Source: Volvariella volvacea V23 (Eukaryota > Basidiomycota > Agaricomycetes > Agaricales > Pluteaceae). Taken from it: DNA of 64,000 nucleotides. The stretch spans positions 109,566 to 173,565 of the forward strand of contig KB722746.1 in assembly GCA_000349905.1 (NCBI GenBank), written 5' to 3'. Shown piece by piece: positions 1-12,400 of the stretch. Position 1 is the first letter of the stretch. Each line of letters begins with the position of its first letter. The position numbers and the translations under genes were made by a program. The notes under the pieces are model-generated. The model ran no database searches, was not told where the DNA came from, and was given only the letters and a program-made list of their open reading frames with translations.

Positions 1-555
1 GAGTATGACACTTGAGGTGTAATCGTCATTGGAGATGACGCCATTGCAGAGTGGGTATGTTTGAGGATGAGTTAACAATGGAGTACCACAAAAAGTGCGA
101 TGGGTATGATTGCTGGCCCTGAGCGACGCGAGGAATGAGCAAGGCGATATACCATGGCCATCCGAAGCATAAGATTTAAACATGGTACCCACCATGAAAT
201 CGCGTTATGGGGGTGCCTATAGTGACAGGATATCCTAGAGCTAGGTATCTAAATCACGGATTACGGGGTAAGGCGATGAGAAAGGTCACAAGCAGGGGAA
301 AGGACTCACTTGTCTGTTCAGACGACTTCCGCATTTGAGTACAGAGGCAGCTGTCAAATGAACGGCTGACAGTGCAGAGAATATGTGTGCAACTTCGACT
401 GCGGTGCTGAGAAATTGTGACGTCTAAATCGCACCGTGTGATTGAGGTAAGAGTGCAAGTCGTTTGTGTAGAAAATGAACGAAGGGTTGCTCGAAAAGTG
501 GAGGAATACGTTTCCCACGATCTCGCGAGTTTCCTTCACATCGCGCTTGCCACCA

Positions 556-559
<4 letters not shown>

Positions 560-591
<32 letters not shown>

Positions 592-851
592 CTGTTAACG
601 ATTGCCCGGGGGGGCGGACCGTGCTACCTAAGTACATGGCGAGACTGACTACGGTAACAAATAACTAAGAAGTAAACCAGGCTCTGGGGGCGTGAAATGG
701 AGGAAAGGGGAAGGTAGGGGGGAATGGGTGTCGTTATGAGGGACCCAGCGTCACGACTAGCCCCCACCCCTGCGAATACGTCACTACGGGGCAGGCCTCG
801 ACGGATAGGCGGAGACAGTACGTATACTATCGTGCCGACGTAATAGAAGAT
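560..851 (-). mobile_element. Retroposed insert with poly(A) tail and 14-bp target duplication
   Basis: The 14-mer CTTGCCACCAAGTT occurs at 546-559 and again at 852-865. Directly after the left copy lies an uninterrupted T-run (558-588, about 31 T). Read on the minus strand this is a roughly 290-bp insert that ends in poly(A) and is bounded by a perfect target-site duplication, the signature of LINE-type reverse transcription. I see no clear Pol III A or B box, so it may be a retroposed transcript fragment and not a true SINE. The body is not recognised. Confidence 0.5.
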
Positions 852-1018
852 CTTGCCACCAAGTTGGTCTTGCAACAATCTAAGCTCATCCAATCAGTAC
901 AGGTTTTATAAATATCACATTCTTCCTGTCCGTCTCCTTTTCGCGAAGGTGGCGTAGAAAGCATATCAATCTGACACGCTTATGAGATCTAGGTCGACCA
1001 AAAAGCAAAAATGGGTCC

Positions 1019-1124
1019 ACAGAGCAAGATACAGGTGACAGGTTGTATACTGTCATCTCTAAGGTTTAGCAGAGCCAGTTTTATTATTTACAGAGCAAGA
1101 TACAGGTGACAGGTTGTATACTGT
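1019..1124. repeat. 35-bp direct repeat, two copies
   Basis: A 35-base unit beginning ACAGAGCAAGATACAGG occurs identically at 1019-1053 and 1090-1124, separated by 36 bases of unrelated sequence. Identity over the full unit implies a recent local duplication. No function is apparent. Confidence 0.85.
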
Positions 1125-1239
1125 AGCAGTATAGTTTCTTCTCATTGAGGACAAGGTAGACCAGATGATGCACACAGATACGAATGATTATAGCTTGTGC
1201 TCAACGCCCCCGCTTCTCTTCACATCCAACTCCATCAAA

Positions 1240-2456
1240 TTACTGAAACTTGACCTTGGATACTGTATTCCAGAACGCGCGCCCTTGAATTTCCGCCAAC
1301 TCCAACTCACGAGCAGAGGGTTGACGAGAGTTATCACCTGCGGCGAGTGTCCCTGCACCCCAAGCAGAACCTATGCAACCACGTAAGCACAAAGCAATTA
1401 GACACCCCGCAACTTGTGGACAAGAACTCACCGCCACGAGGTTCATCGAGCTTAGACATCAACGGGAACGCATGAGAATACCCAAGTGGAACATAAATCA
1501 TGCCATGATGGACCAAGGTCGAGAGAGTATTCATAGCGGTAGTCTCCTGTCCGCCTCCCATCGTCGAAGTGGAGGAGAATATACCAACATACTTTCCAGC
1601 AAGTGAACCATTGGCCCACAGCTTTCCAGTTGCGTCCCAGAGCACCTACGCAGACCGAATGAGATCGTGCTGATACTGATGAGAAACCGGTAGCGCTAAC
1701 CTTCCATTGAGCAGGCATATTGCCGTACCTAGTCGGGATACCAAACAAAAAAGCATCGTACTCCGTAAGAGTCGTCGGATTCGCAATAGGATAATCGGGC
1801 TTCTTTGGAGCGTGCATCTTGGTCAAAATTTCATCCGAGAGCGTCTCGGTGACCCTGTTTGAAGGGGGAGTGAGCCATGGGCGGAAGCAAAACCCAAAAT
1901 CGTTTTGAAATCAACATCGGACAATGACTCAATTGGGATATGTCTCATGATGTCATAACATCATTTCGATAGTGTCGAGTTTTGGCTCATTCAGTACTGC
2001 GCCCGAGCATTCTGTGAGGAACGCGCGATTACGCATCTCACCATGGTGAAAGGCAATCCAGTCCAGCAGCAGCTGAGAGGGGCACGAAAATGAAACATAA
2101 CGGGCAGTGCGCTTACTGGTAGATAGTGGCTTTACCGCCTGCAGATTCAATTCCAGTCTTGACAGATTCAGCCACTGTGGATGCAGAAACGAGGAGAATT
2201 GTAGCATGTATGATTGATGGCGTAATTGAGGTTGCAATTGAGAGCGAGGGACGAAAGGGGATATGGTACAGATGTCGAAAAATGGAGAATCGACATCAGT
2301 ATCAGTTCAAAACCCTAGCATGCATGCAGACAGAAAGGCACTAGGAGTTGACCGGGTTCTCGTTGGAGAATCCGCCTACTGAAGCAGAATGGACTCACTC
2401 TTGGCGATATGGCCGTACAGGCTATAAATGACAATTGCGACGCGGGGAGAAGACAT
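1240..2456 (-). CDS. Flavodoxin-like NAD(P)H:quinone oxidoreductase, WrbA/Pst2 family, copy 1
   Basis: Predicted FMN-dependent, two-electron quinone reductase (WrbA type; yeast relatives Pst2, Rfs1, Ycp4), a cytosolic or membrane-associated enzyme protecting against quinone and oxidative stress. Five exons: 2399-2456, 2117-2174, 1701-1854, 1432-1645, 1240-1370, all with GT-AG introns, giving 204 aa, the usual family length. Visible motifs are the N-terminal FMN-phosphate loop ([10 protein letters not shown]), [14 protein letters not shown], the glycine-rich GGGQET, and the family C-terminus ending [10 protein letters not shown]. The frame is intact. Intron 1 is long (224 bases) compared with 55 in the paralogue at 13564-14743, while exons 1-4 have identical lengths in both. 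The start is fixed by the family N-terminus MSSPRVAI. It is transcribed away from the F-box genes' 3' end. Substrate is inferred from family only. Confidence 0.9.
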
Positions 2457-2772
2457 TGCTATTTCAAGAACACAGGAAAGTAGGAATTCCTAGAGATATT
2501 TTGAGCGTATGTGTGGTAGGAAGGTAAGCGTTGAGACCCGGCGGTGGAAGTACAAGTGTCTTATATGTTTGAGACAGCCCACGGCAAATCGCGTTTGCGT
2601 TAAAGGGGTAACAGACGCGTTGTGCACTTTGGCATACAGATATCTTACATGACACAGTCCATAGAGCAAAGCAATCAAATATCCGTAATTCAGTCCAGAA
2701 GCAGCATGGAACATACTCGTCTGCGCCTCAAACTCAGGTCCCCAAGTTCAAGCCCAACATGCGAGACGAAAG
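2457..2772. other. Intergenic spacer
   Basis: This 316-base spacer separates the quinone reductase start (2456) from the F-box gene stop (2773). It must hold the reductase promoter and the F-box terminator. No TATA box or repeat stands out. Confidence 0.5.
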
Positions 2773-5700
2773 TCACCTGCTTCTTCTTGGTCGCTGGAAA
2801 CTCTCATTTTGCATTGCTTCGAATGTATCGATTGGGAGTCTCGTGCGTGGAATATCCACGACGTGGACGGTTGAGAATAGGTTGCCTCGCAATTCGACTG
2901 TAAACCAAGGGAACACTTAGTAAATGATTCAGAACAAGCTAGAAAAAGAAGAGGGAATAGTAATAATATCAAAATCATACTTACTTCCCGATAGACTAGT
3001 GACCACAACCTTCAACTTCTCCGGATTATCCCCTAGGAGGAATCAGCTCTGCAAAAGTACAGGCAGTAGAAACGCTCACCATGCTTCACCATCCCATCCC
3101 AAACATCGTTCATCTCCTTTTCAACTTCCTTTAATCTATCCTTGTTCATCAGTCTCTCCGAATCCCAGTTCATGTACAGTCCGGTATCGGACATTTGCAA
3201 ACATGAGATACCCAGTAGACATGACGCATCCGACAGGGATCTGACACGCGATATCTGGATTTCTGGTGCACTCGTACTGGTGGGAGGGGTTGACCAGTCA
3301 GGATGAATTATGAATACACCGTTACCCTGTGAATTATGAGTGAGAAATTCGGTCTAGAAGGCGACTTGGTGATACAGAGATGAATGTGCGAGAAGTGGTT
3401 ACATGCACACCCTGCCAGCACATCTGTATTTCCAGTGATACAAGCTCGAGTTCGGTAACCACTGCTCATCGTATGGCTCCCTTGAAGCATGAATCCTCAC
3501 TTACCGTAGCAGCCGCAATTCTTCCGTTCTCGAATGCAAGATACTTAGCACCCCGATTTGGGGCGCCTAACTGAATTTCCACAAGCGCAGCGTCCAAGCC
3601 ATTTCCCTCTTTGAATATCGTCTCAAAGTTGTAGACGATAAGCAACCTTGAACCCCACAACAGTGCAACAAGGTGTTTTCCACATTCCGAGACATGTACT
3701 GCAGAAATAACCCAAGATTAGTGAGATAGCTGACACCAGCGCTCAGGTCACTGACCCGCTATAAATTCTGACCCCCTCGCTCCGTTCTCAATCTTCAGCT
3801 CCGTCTCTCTCACTCCGACTTCATGCCCAACAACTTCTCTCCAATCATATCCCCTCCTAAAATCACCACTAGTCATATCGTAATCGCCCTCATCCCAATC
3901 CCCTCCTGCGTTCCAATTGTTGTCATCCTCGCTATCTGGATGACCATTACCATTGTCTGCTGTGTCCCAACAATCCTCAGTTAAAGCTTCTTCAGAAAAG
4001 CTTTCCGTTACTGATTTCGCTTCCTCCTCCTTAGCCTTCCCCTTGTCCACAGCTCCTTCCATCTCAGCCTTACCCTCGTCTACAACCTCAGAAGCAGCAG
4101 GTCCCTCAACCTCAGAGAAAGGAGGCGGGCGCTCGCTCGAGTCCGATTTGCCCAGAATGTAGTACCACGTCTTCTCCCCTTCCTTCCTGTCTTCCTGGCT
4201 ATACTCCCGATCATACCGGACTATCCTCCTCATGGGCTTTTCTCCCTCCTGTCCATTTAACATTGCGTTCCCCCAACTGCTCTCCCACCATCCCTTCTTC
4301 CCGCCCAAAATATCCATAACAGGTCTCCTCGTCTCCCTAGAGAACACTCTCAAGACCTTTGTTCCGCACACGAATACGTGCCGCTTGCTGAACTCAACGT
4401 AGCGTAGCCGACCTAGTCTGGGAGTTGGTAACATCCCGGCAGCGCCAATACCAGTAAAAGGCACTACGGCCATTGACGGAGCTATAGCGCTGACTAAAGC
4501 GAAACCCAGCGCCGAATTCTGGCCTCCGCCCCCATTCCCGCTCTGACACTGGCTGTTCGCTGTCGTCTGCGCTGAATTGTCTGCCTGAATCCAAGGCGGT
4601 CTGGCTGGAAGGCTCTGCAATCCCTCGATCTTCTGAGCCAGTTGTCCCGTTCTCACGTCCCATAAGAAGGCCGTGTCGATCGAAGAAACTAGGAGGTGTG
4701 GGTAGACGAAGCGGAACGCCACAGTTGGCTCATCCACGCGGAGCAAAGCCCATGGTACAAATTGACCCGCGATTGGGACCGTTGCTTGAGGGAGGGATGA
4801 ATTTTCTTCTGTGTTCACATTCGCAGCGGGAGTTGAAGATGTGGATAATAGAGGGTCTTGGACTTGTTGATCCTGAGGTTCTTCTTCGCTCTCTTCTTGT
4901 TCCTCGTTCTCTTCACCTGCTTCTCTGTCTCCAAAGACTAGCTTCTTTAGTTCAGCCTCAATTCTGACTAGCTCCCTGATTTGTCTCCCATCTGGTCTAG
5001 ATTCCTCCACAACTCCTTCTGGAATCCACTTGTGTGGATCCCTGAACGGATATAAATGCCACATTGAGGCTGGGAAGGAGGCTGAACTGAGTGATGCGCC
5101 AGAAGGCATTTCGATTGCCTGGGAGGAGCCTGCGAGGTGTTCATCGATAATGGGGCGTTTGAGGCGCCAGACCTCTTTCTCGCCCGTTGTACGATCAAAG
5201 ATGAGGTAACCCTTGGAGTATTCGCAGTGTGCGTAACCACGGACATACGCCTGTATCCATCCATTCACGAATGTACAGTCGATTGAGATGCGAGCATAGG
5301 GTGCATGAAACCGAACCATTAGACTTTGACCAGGACTTCTCGAGGTGGACACTCACATTGGGTAGGGACCACATTGAGAAGCCATAGTCTATCGAAGTGA
5401 CGAATAATCCGCCGGTACTATTGGTGTTGATCATGAATCCCTCTTCTTCATCTACCTTGATTCTGTGGACGGAATCGCCCGTCGCGGGATATTGCCTGAG
5501 TCTACACCGAGACTTGGGCGTGCCCCTCCAAGCGTTGTCGATTTTGAAACGTCTTTTGCCTGATGGGGAGATGAGCATTAATTGTCGGAGACGATGATGC
5601 TGATGAAACCAATACATAGGGAAACGTATGCAGTTGCCCCAATCCTCCTTACGGTACAGTACCCAATCCAAACCGATGCAGAACAGAGAAGAACGAGATT

Positions 5701-6017
5701 CTCAATGCCCAGGTGGTGATGTGCAGAAGGCTCTAACGATTCAAATACTTACAGAAACTCTTCCACCTCTTTCCATCCGTACCATGCAATGCCTTGGTGG
5801 AATACCTTTTGGTGACGCCTTCTTCATATCCCTTCTCCAACTTATCAATCCACCCATTTCTGTATGCGATTTGATGGAAGATCCATTGCTCGTTTTGCTT
5901 CAAGTCAATAGTGTCTCTCAAGGTTTGACACACGACACGGAGAGACAAGACAGAAGGGATTGGTAGGAAGGTTATGATACGGAGGATCAGCTCGACTGGA
6001 AGCTCGAGAAATCTCAT
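2773..6017 (-). CDS. F-box protein, tandem copy A
   Basis: An 858-aa protein from seven exons: 5753-6017, 5357-5559, 3756-5250, 3505-3698, 3080-3326, 2985-3032, 2773-2897, all GT-AG and in phase. Residues 1-40 (MRFLELPVELILRIITFLP...) form a typical F-box, the Skp1-binding part of an SCF ubiquitin ligase. The rest probably recruits the substrate: repeated beta-strand-like blocks such as GFMINTNSTGGLFVTS, YSKGYLIFDR and LLIVYNFETI suggest a propeller-like fold, interrupted by a long acidic, glutamate-rich loop (about residues 290-330). No named repeat can be assigned by eye. It is intact and paralogous along its whole length to the gene at 6282-9441, with all six intron positions and phases shared. 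The target is unknown. Confidence 0.85.
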
Positions 6018-6281
6018 GGTGGTGGTCAGAACCCTCGAGCTATCAGAACACGATTGCCTTAAGCAAGCGCCTGGGAAATAAGGACAAATCGTCTCGGCCC
6101 GGTCTAGGGGTTTGCCCTCGGTCTCATATCAGCAATGAACCACTCAAAATAAAACTCTTAATATAAATAGATCTTCACACAAGTCGTCCGGTCAAGAATC
6201 CTACACCGAAAACCACAAGACCAAGTCCAGCTTTTTCCGTCTCGAACTTTGAGTTACCCGTGGCCAATTATGCTTACTGGG

Positions 6282-9200
6282 CTAACTGCCTATTTGCCAA
6301 GTTCCATTATCAAGCGCTTCCTCCCCGTCAATCGGAAGTCTTGTGCGCGGAATGTCGACTACGTGGACGGTTGAGAATACATCACCTCGCAACGGGACTG
6401 AAGATGAGTTAGAAGGAAAGAGAGCATTCAGTCGATCTGCATCCTAGGGTATGGTCATTGTACTTACTTGGTAAACCATTCAACAATGTCGTAAGGTTTT
6501 CTTTATCATCCCCTGCGACCGTTCGCATCGATACCACAGTCTACCAAGATGCCGTATACAGCACTCACCATATTTTATCATCCCATCCCAAGCCTCGTCC
6601 ATCATCTCTTCGACCTCCTTTAACCTCTCCTCACTCATTAGCATGTCTGGATCCCAATTTACATACAATCCCGTATCTGAGATCTGCAAACACGAAACGT
6701 TAACTAGACACGTCGGATCCGAGAGGGACCTGACACGCGAAATTTGAAGTTCAGGAGCACGCGTGCGGGTAGGAGGGGTCGACCAATCGGGGTGGACGAT
6801 GAATATTCCGTTGCCCTGGAAAGAAATAGCACGAGAGCACTTTAATACGCAAATATGTGCAGGAAAAGGCCACGACCTACCGTAGCAGCAGCAATTCTAC
6901 CATTCTCAAATGCGAGGTACTCGGAACCACGATTCGGAGCGCCCAACTGAACCGCGACGAGAGCCGAATCCAAATCTCGTCCGCTCTTGAATATTGTCTC
7001 GAAGTTGTAAATTATAAGCAACTTTGAGCCAGATAAAAGCGCAACGAGGTGCTTTCCGCATTGCGACACGTGAACTATGATGATAAGAGCCCGCAATGAG
7101 CCAACCATGACATGATAAATAGCAACAACCGCTGGACCACTCACCCGCAACGAATTCAGACTCCCTCTCCTTGTGCTCGATATTCAACTCCTTATCTCTC
7201 AATCCCACCTCATGTCTGACTATCTCTCTCCAATCGAAGCCTCTCCTATAATCACCACTAGCTATGTGATTATTCTTCTCCCATTCCTTCATATTATCCC
7301 CATTCCAGTCTTGATCGACGTCCATATCATAAATGTCATCGTCGCTGCCAGGCAAATTGGCATAATGCTCTGCCCAGTCATCCCCAGGTGGACCATAATT
7401 CCACACATGCGCTGCAATGTCAGCCTCAGTTTTTGTCCCAGTATCAGCCTCAATCTCCTTTTCCTTTTCAACCTTCCCCTCATCCACAACTTCCTCCGAA
7501 GCGGAAGCGGGATCCTCATGTCCACTTACAGGACGCTCGCTAAAGTCTGATTTCCCCAAAACGTAATACCACGTCTTCTCCCCCTCCATCCCATCTTCAT
7601 CTCTATACTCCCGATCATACCGAATAACCCTTCTCAGCGGTTTGTCTCTCCCTCCCTGAGCACCACTCTCCCACCACCCCTTCTTCCCGCCTAAGATATC
7701 CATAGTAACTCTTCCAGTCTCTCTTGAGAATACTCTCAAAACATTCGCGCCACATACGAACGCGTGTCGTTCGCTAAAGTCGACATAGCGTAGAATACCT
7801 AGTCTGCGATTGGGTGCTGTACCAGGAGTAGCTGCAGCCGCGGGGGTGCCTGGTACAGGTGCTAGTGCCAATGGTGGAGCTACAGCGGTGGCTGTAGCAG
7901 GCGCTAAAGCCGTGACAGGATTACCGTTTCCGTTCCCGTTCAAGTTCTGTCCCTGACTCGTCGCAGTCGTTGCTGCGGCAGAATCACCACCGCCAATCCA
8001 AGGTGGCTGAGCAGGCAAAGACTGCAACCCAGAGATTTTCTGAACCAATTTTCCGGTCCTCACATCCCAGAAATAGGCCGTATCGGTAGACGATGCAAGG
8101 AGGTGTGGGTAGACAAAACGGAAAGCTAGAGTTGGTTCTTCCATGCGGAGCAGAGCCCACGGTGCAAACTGATCTGAGATGGGTAGGAAAGGAGGACGCT
8201 TTATCTGTGGAAAGAAGACTCTAGGAAAGGAGAGACCTGCGTCGGGATCTGCATCTTCATCTGAAGGTGGGCCAGCGGCGGGCATAGCCATATGTGGACC
8301 TTGAGCTTCCTGGTCCTCATCGCCATCTTCGTCGTCACTTTCAGCGTCATCGGCATTGTCACTTTCATCACCCCCGAATACAAGCTTCTTGAGCTCCTCT
8401 TCTGCGCTGATCAACTCACGTATTTGCGCACCATCCGGCAATGATTCCTCTACGACCCCCTTAGGAACCCAGTTGATCGGATCTTTGAACGGATAGAGAT
8501 GCCACATCGAGGACGGAAACAAGGCTGCTCTGACTCGCTCTCCAGAGGGCGTTAGCACAGGCTGAGGAAGGGTGGCAAGGTGTTCGTCTACGATGTCGTC
8601 TTTGAGACGCCAGACCTCTTTTTCACCCGAAAAGCGGTCAAAAATGAGATAGCCATTCGAGTATTCACAGTGTGCAAAGCCGCGGACGTAATCCTAAATC
8701 CGTTGAGAGTCAATACTGAGTCAAGTACAGCGGTTATGGGCCCAGGCCGTGAAACCCACGGCTCCTGGTATGTACGCACTTCGGATAGGGACCATAAGGG
8801 ATTACAGAAATCAAGCCCGGTCACAAGCAATCCGCCGTTGCCGCTCGTGTTAATTATGAATCCCCTTTCTTCATCCACCTTGATTCTGTGGACGGAATCT
8901 TCTGTTGCATGGTACTGTCGGAGTCTACACCTGGATTTCGGTGTACCTTTCCAGGCGTTGTCGATTTGGAACCGCCTTTTGCCTAGCGGTAGGCGTTAGT
9001 GGTGAAGAGACAAGGAACATAAAACGGATAGAGGAGGAACAACTAATATGCGGTACGATACGCAAGCAGACGAAGCATAAAAGGCCAATACTCTCAATCT
9101 TGGCCCAAACAAGAATGTGAACGAATAGGATGACCAGACGCCCAATTCCATGAGCATAGCCAACGATAAGGAGACTTACAAAAACTCTTCCACCTCTTCC

Positions 9201-9441
9201 TCTTCGTGCCATCCAAGGCTTTCCTAGAGTACCTCTCCTTGACCTCTTCATATCCCTCTTCCAACTTATCTATCCACCCATTCCTGTACGCGACTTGATG
9301 GAAGATCCATTGCTCGTTCTGTTTCAAGTCGATTGTACGCTTCAAGGCTCGGCAAACGAGGCGAAAAGAGACGATAGAAGAGATCGGCAAGAAGGTTAGG
9401 ATGCGGAGAATGAGTTCAACTGGGAAGTCGAGGAATCTCAT
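6282..9441 (-). CDS. F-box protein, tandem copy B
   Basis: An 871-aa protein from seven exons: 9180-9441, 8780-8982, 7145-8693, 6881-7074, 6569-6815, 6468-6512, 6282-6397. Exons 2, 4 and 5 have exactly the same length as in copy A. The F-box is at residues 1-40 (MRFLDFPVELILRILTFLP), followed by the same blocks (GYLIFDR, MWHLYPFKDP, LLIIYNFETI, FSTVHVVDIPR). The acidic loop differs (DDAESDDEDGDEDQE) and a proline/alanine/glycine-rich insert lies about residues 370-410, so the linkers evolve fast while the strands are kept. It is probably an SCF substrate adaptor. It lies head-to-tail with copy A, 264 bases apart, on the same strand. No lesion was seen. Confidence 0.85.
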
Positions 9442-12400
9442 GGTTGTGCTAATATTCCTCCATCAATCTGAGTGTGGTCAAGTACTGTATAACGCGCGGT
9501 GCACGATATGGGCAAGCATGACGTAATTGTTCCGGCGAACATTTGTATCCCGGCTACTCAATTGAACCGTTGCTGGTGTAGTCCATGGCTGCCTCCTGGA
9601 GCGGCTCAGTCACCGATGAAGCTACTTTTGACGCTACTTTGTAGCGTAGTTGGTTCAGCGAATGAATTGACCACTTTCATAAATGTTGATTCAAAGTTCA
9701 AGAAATACGAGCCGTAAGTCATAGGTGTCAAAGGAATGAAATAGAACAATGAGCGGCAATGAAAGGGAACGGAATCAAATATGTGAGATTGCATTCATAC
9801 GAGAGACTCGTGATATCGTCCAAAGTGGCTCCAGGGCGCGCTGAGTATATTTTGCGGTTTTCGCATCCGTATCATCGTAAAATTCGCTCCAATGCGTCGG
9901 CCCCGAGTTCAAAGTGGCTAAGAATGCGTTAAAAATACCCGAAGGACTTACCGCGCGTCCATAAGCAATTCAAGTACAGTTATCAGCTTTCCAGGCGCTA
10001 CCAGGTCAACTTCTCACTAAAGGCCTTTTTGCTAGGTGCTTCCATTCCGTCAATGGGAGGTCTTGTGAGTGAACATCGACAACGAAGTATTCCGTCAACC
10101 GGGAATATAGAGCACCTTACTATCCTACTTGCTTCGTGATAAGCCATGTATCAATCGCCCCAACTTCTCTTCATCACCTTCTACAGACTATACATTTTAG
10201 GACACCCTATCATAAGGGAATGCTCACCATTCTATCCTGGTCATCACTCGTCTCTATCTCAGCCTCCGATCCGAAATACTTGAAGGCTCCAGGCCCCAAA
10301 GTGGCTACCAAAAGCTGCAGCGTGTTGGTGTGCTTCTCGATGTGTTTCCGGTGTGGCCGAGATAGGCGTACGATATGTGGGCGGGGAAGGTTGGGATCAA
10401 TCGAGCGCTTCATCGGCAACTGCCTATAGCGCTCAAAACTCCAACCCTGCAGCGTACTTTGTCTGGACGATGACAAACGTGGGTTGGGTGTTTGTAGCTG
10501 CCATAATTACATATAGCCTCCGAATACTGCAATCAAGCTGCCTTGCCTGGCTCATACTACGATAGCAATGCAGACTTGCCCTAATTTCGGGTGCAATTCG
10601 CGGGTCCCTCCTACACGTCAAGTTGTCACTCGTCGATGTATGGTCTTTCACCCCTCAACTAAAACCCAATATCAAAGTCCCCCCTACTGCCTATCTGTGC
10701 TATCTTCGCCATGCGACGCTGAAGCACTGAAGTCTGGATGGAGTTGAGCTCGGATGAGACATGAGCGCACCTAAACCTTTGCCAAGTGGCCAACGACCCT
10801 AGGATACCAAAACCTCCCGCGTATATTTGATCTTCTGTCCCAACTCGACCCGACCACGTTTTGATTACTCTAGCATTCAGGGTGGGGTATTGGAGGAAGT
10901 TGTGTCCACGAAGGAGAGAACCCCGAGCTTTGAGCCTGAGGAAGAACTAGAAGAAGGAGCAGTAGTGAGTGATACCGGGAAAATTGGACCCTATTGGTTT
11001 CCTCCAAAGTCCAGGTGCATCGAGTTTACACATTGCAAATGCCCCAATAATTACGGTACGAAGTTCTGAGTAACGCCCGCGCTCCGCCATGGTCGGACCG
11101 AGTAGAATTGGCCGCACGATGAATGTAACCAGGCGCCACAATGCATTGGCTTTAGTCAACTAAGTGATGCCGACACTCTGTGTAGATCAAAACACGTGTC
11201 CTGCTGGACATCAGACAGCGGTAAAATGCAACGGAAGCAACGAAGTCTCCATAAACTTGACAGTAATCAGCTCCTTTGTGTATAGGTGGAGCTGGAGCCT
11301 TCGCAGTCTCCACCAGCACCCTGAAATTCATGACGAGCTCGTGACCCTGATGGTGCTCGTATATTGTGCATAGCAAATCTTCTTGGGTTTTCTTGTCAAC
11401 CTAGGAGGTGAGCAACGTTTGACCTTCTTCACCTTCTCAATGATGCGGTCCGTTCAATTAACTAAACACCTCACTCCGCGGGTGTGGTGATCCTCGATGC
11501 TCAAAAATTAGGTCTTGTCTTACAAACGGAGTCGCTCATCACCTTTCCAGAAAACTCGGATATCAAATGGGGATGGGAGTGAACTAGGAATGTGACACCC
11601 TGAAATTGTAAAGCGTCAGGCATTGCAGTTGGAAATGGCCACAAGACTCAAAATACGCTGGTGGCACCAAGCAAGGGCACAACTCACAGAACCGCAAATA
11701 GTATATCCTCTCTGCATCTTATAGACGATACACCACCTCCTCTGCCGTGCTGTATAAATTAACACATACCCCCATTATTGCTACCCCGCTCCGGTGCCGT
11801 GCACGTGGCATCAAGAGTACCCTCAGTTGACAGATCAGTACACGAGGAGTGTCTGCGGAAGTATCAGCTGGTAAATTAATACCAAGCTTGATAGAGCCTG
11901 ACAGTGACGCTTGTCATCGATGTTCAGTTGCTCCCGTACTGCAGTTCGATTCTTGGATAGATGATTTCAATAACGCTGAAAAGACGTCATTCTACTCCTA
12001 TTCCGGCCTAGTCCCGCAGAAGAGATGACTAATTCGCGCATGGAGGGGTTTGTGCGAACGCATTACCCCAAGGATGCCTTGGCTGATAAACCAGCTCGCT
12101 CGACAGCGTAATCGCAATCGCGTTTCGCGATAGTCATTGGTGTCTGGGCACTGCATATGTATGTACCGCTGGCGTACGGCGTGATGTAGGAAGGGTAGAT
12201 GTTCAATTACCGCGCTGATCTATTTCTGTAGATGTCCAATTTCCCCTCCGCACCCACATAAACGGGGGTGAAAAGGTTCTAAAAGTGCTTGCTAGAAGCC
12301 AAGGGTTAGCTCTTCAAGGTACTGCATCTGCGGTTCCGGAACCTAGCGATGAATGGTCCACACCGATACCATCGATGGCGATCGTGGTAGACGAATCGAT

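Larger units (their letters stand above)
1..1239. other. Gene-free left edge
   Basis: No convincing coding exon is visible here. The stretch contains the retroposed insert with its T-run (560-851) and the 35-bp direct repeat (1019-1124), listed separately. Short open frames lack family resemblance and have no plausible splice partners. The last part, just below 1240, would be the 3' flank of the quinone reductase gene on the minus strand. Confidence 0.5.
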
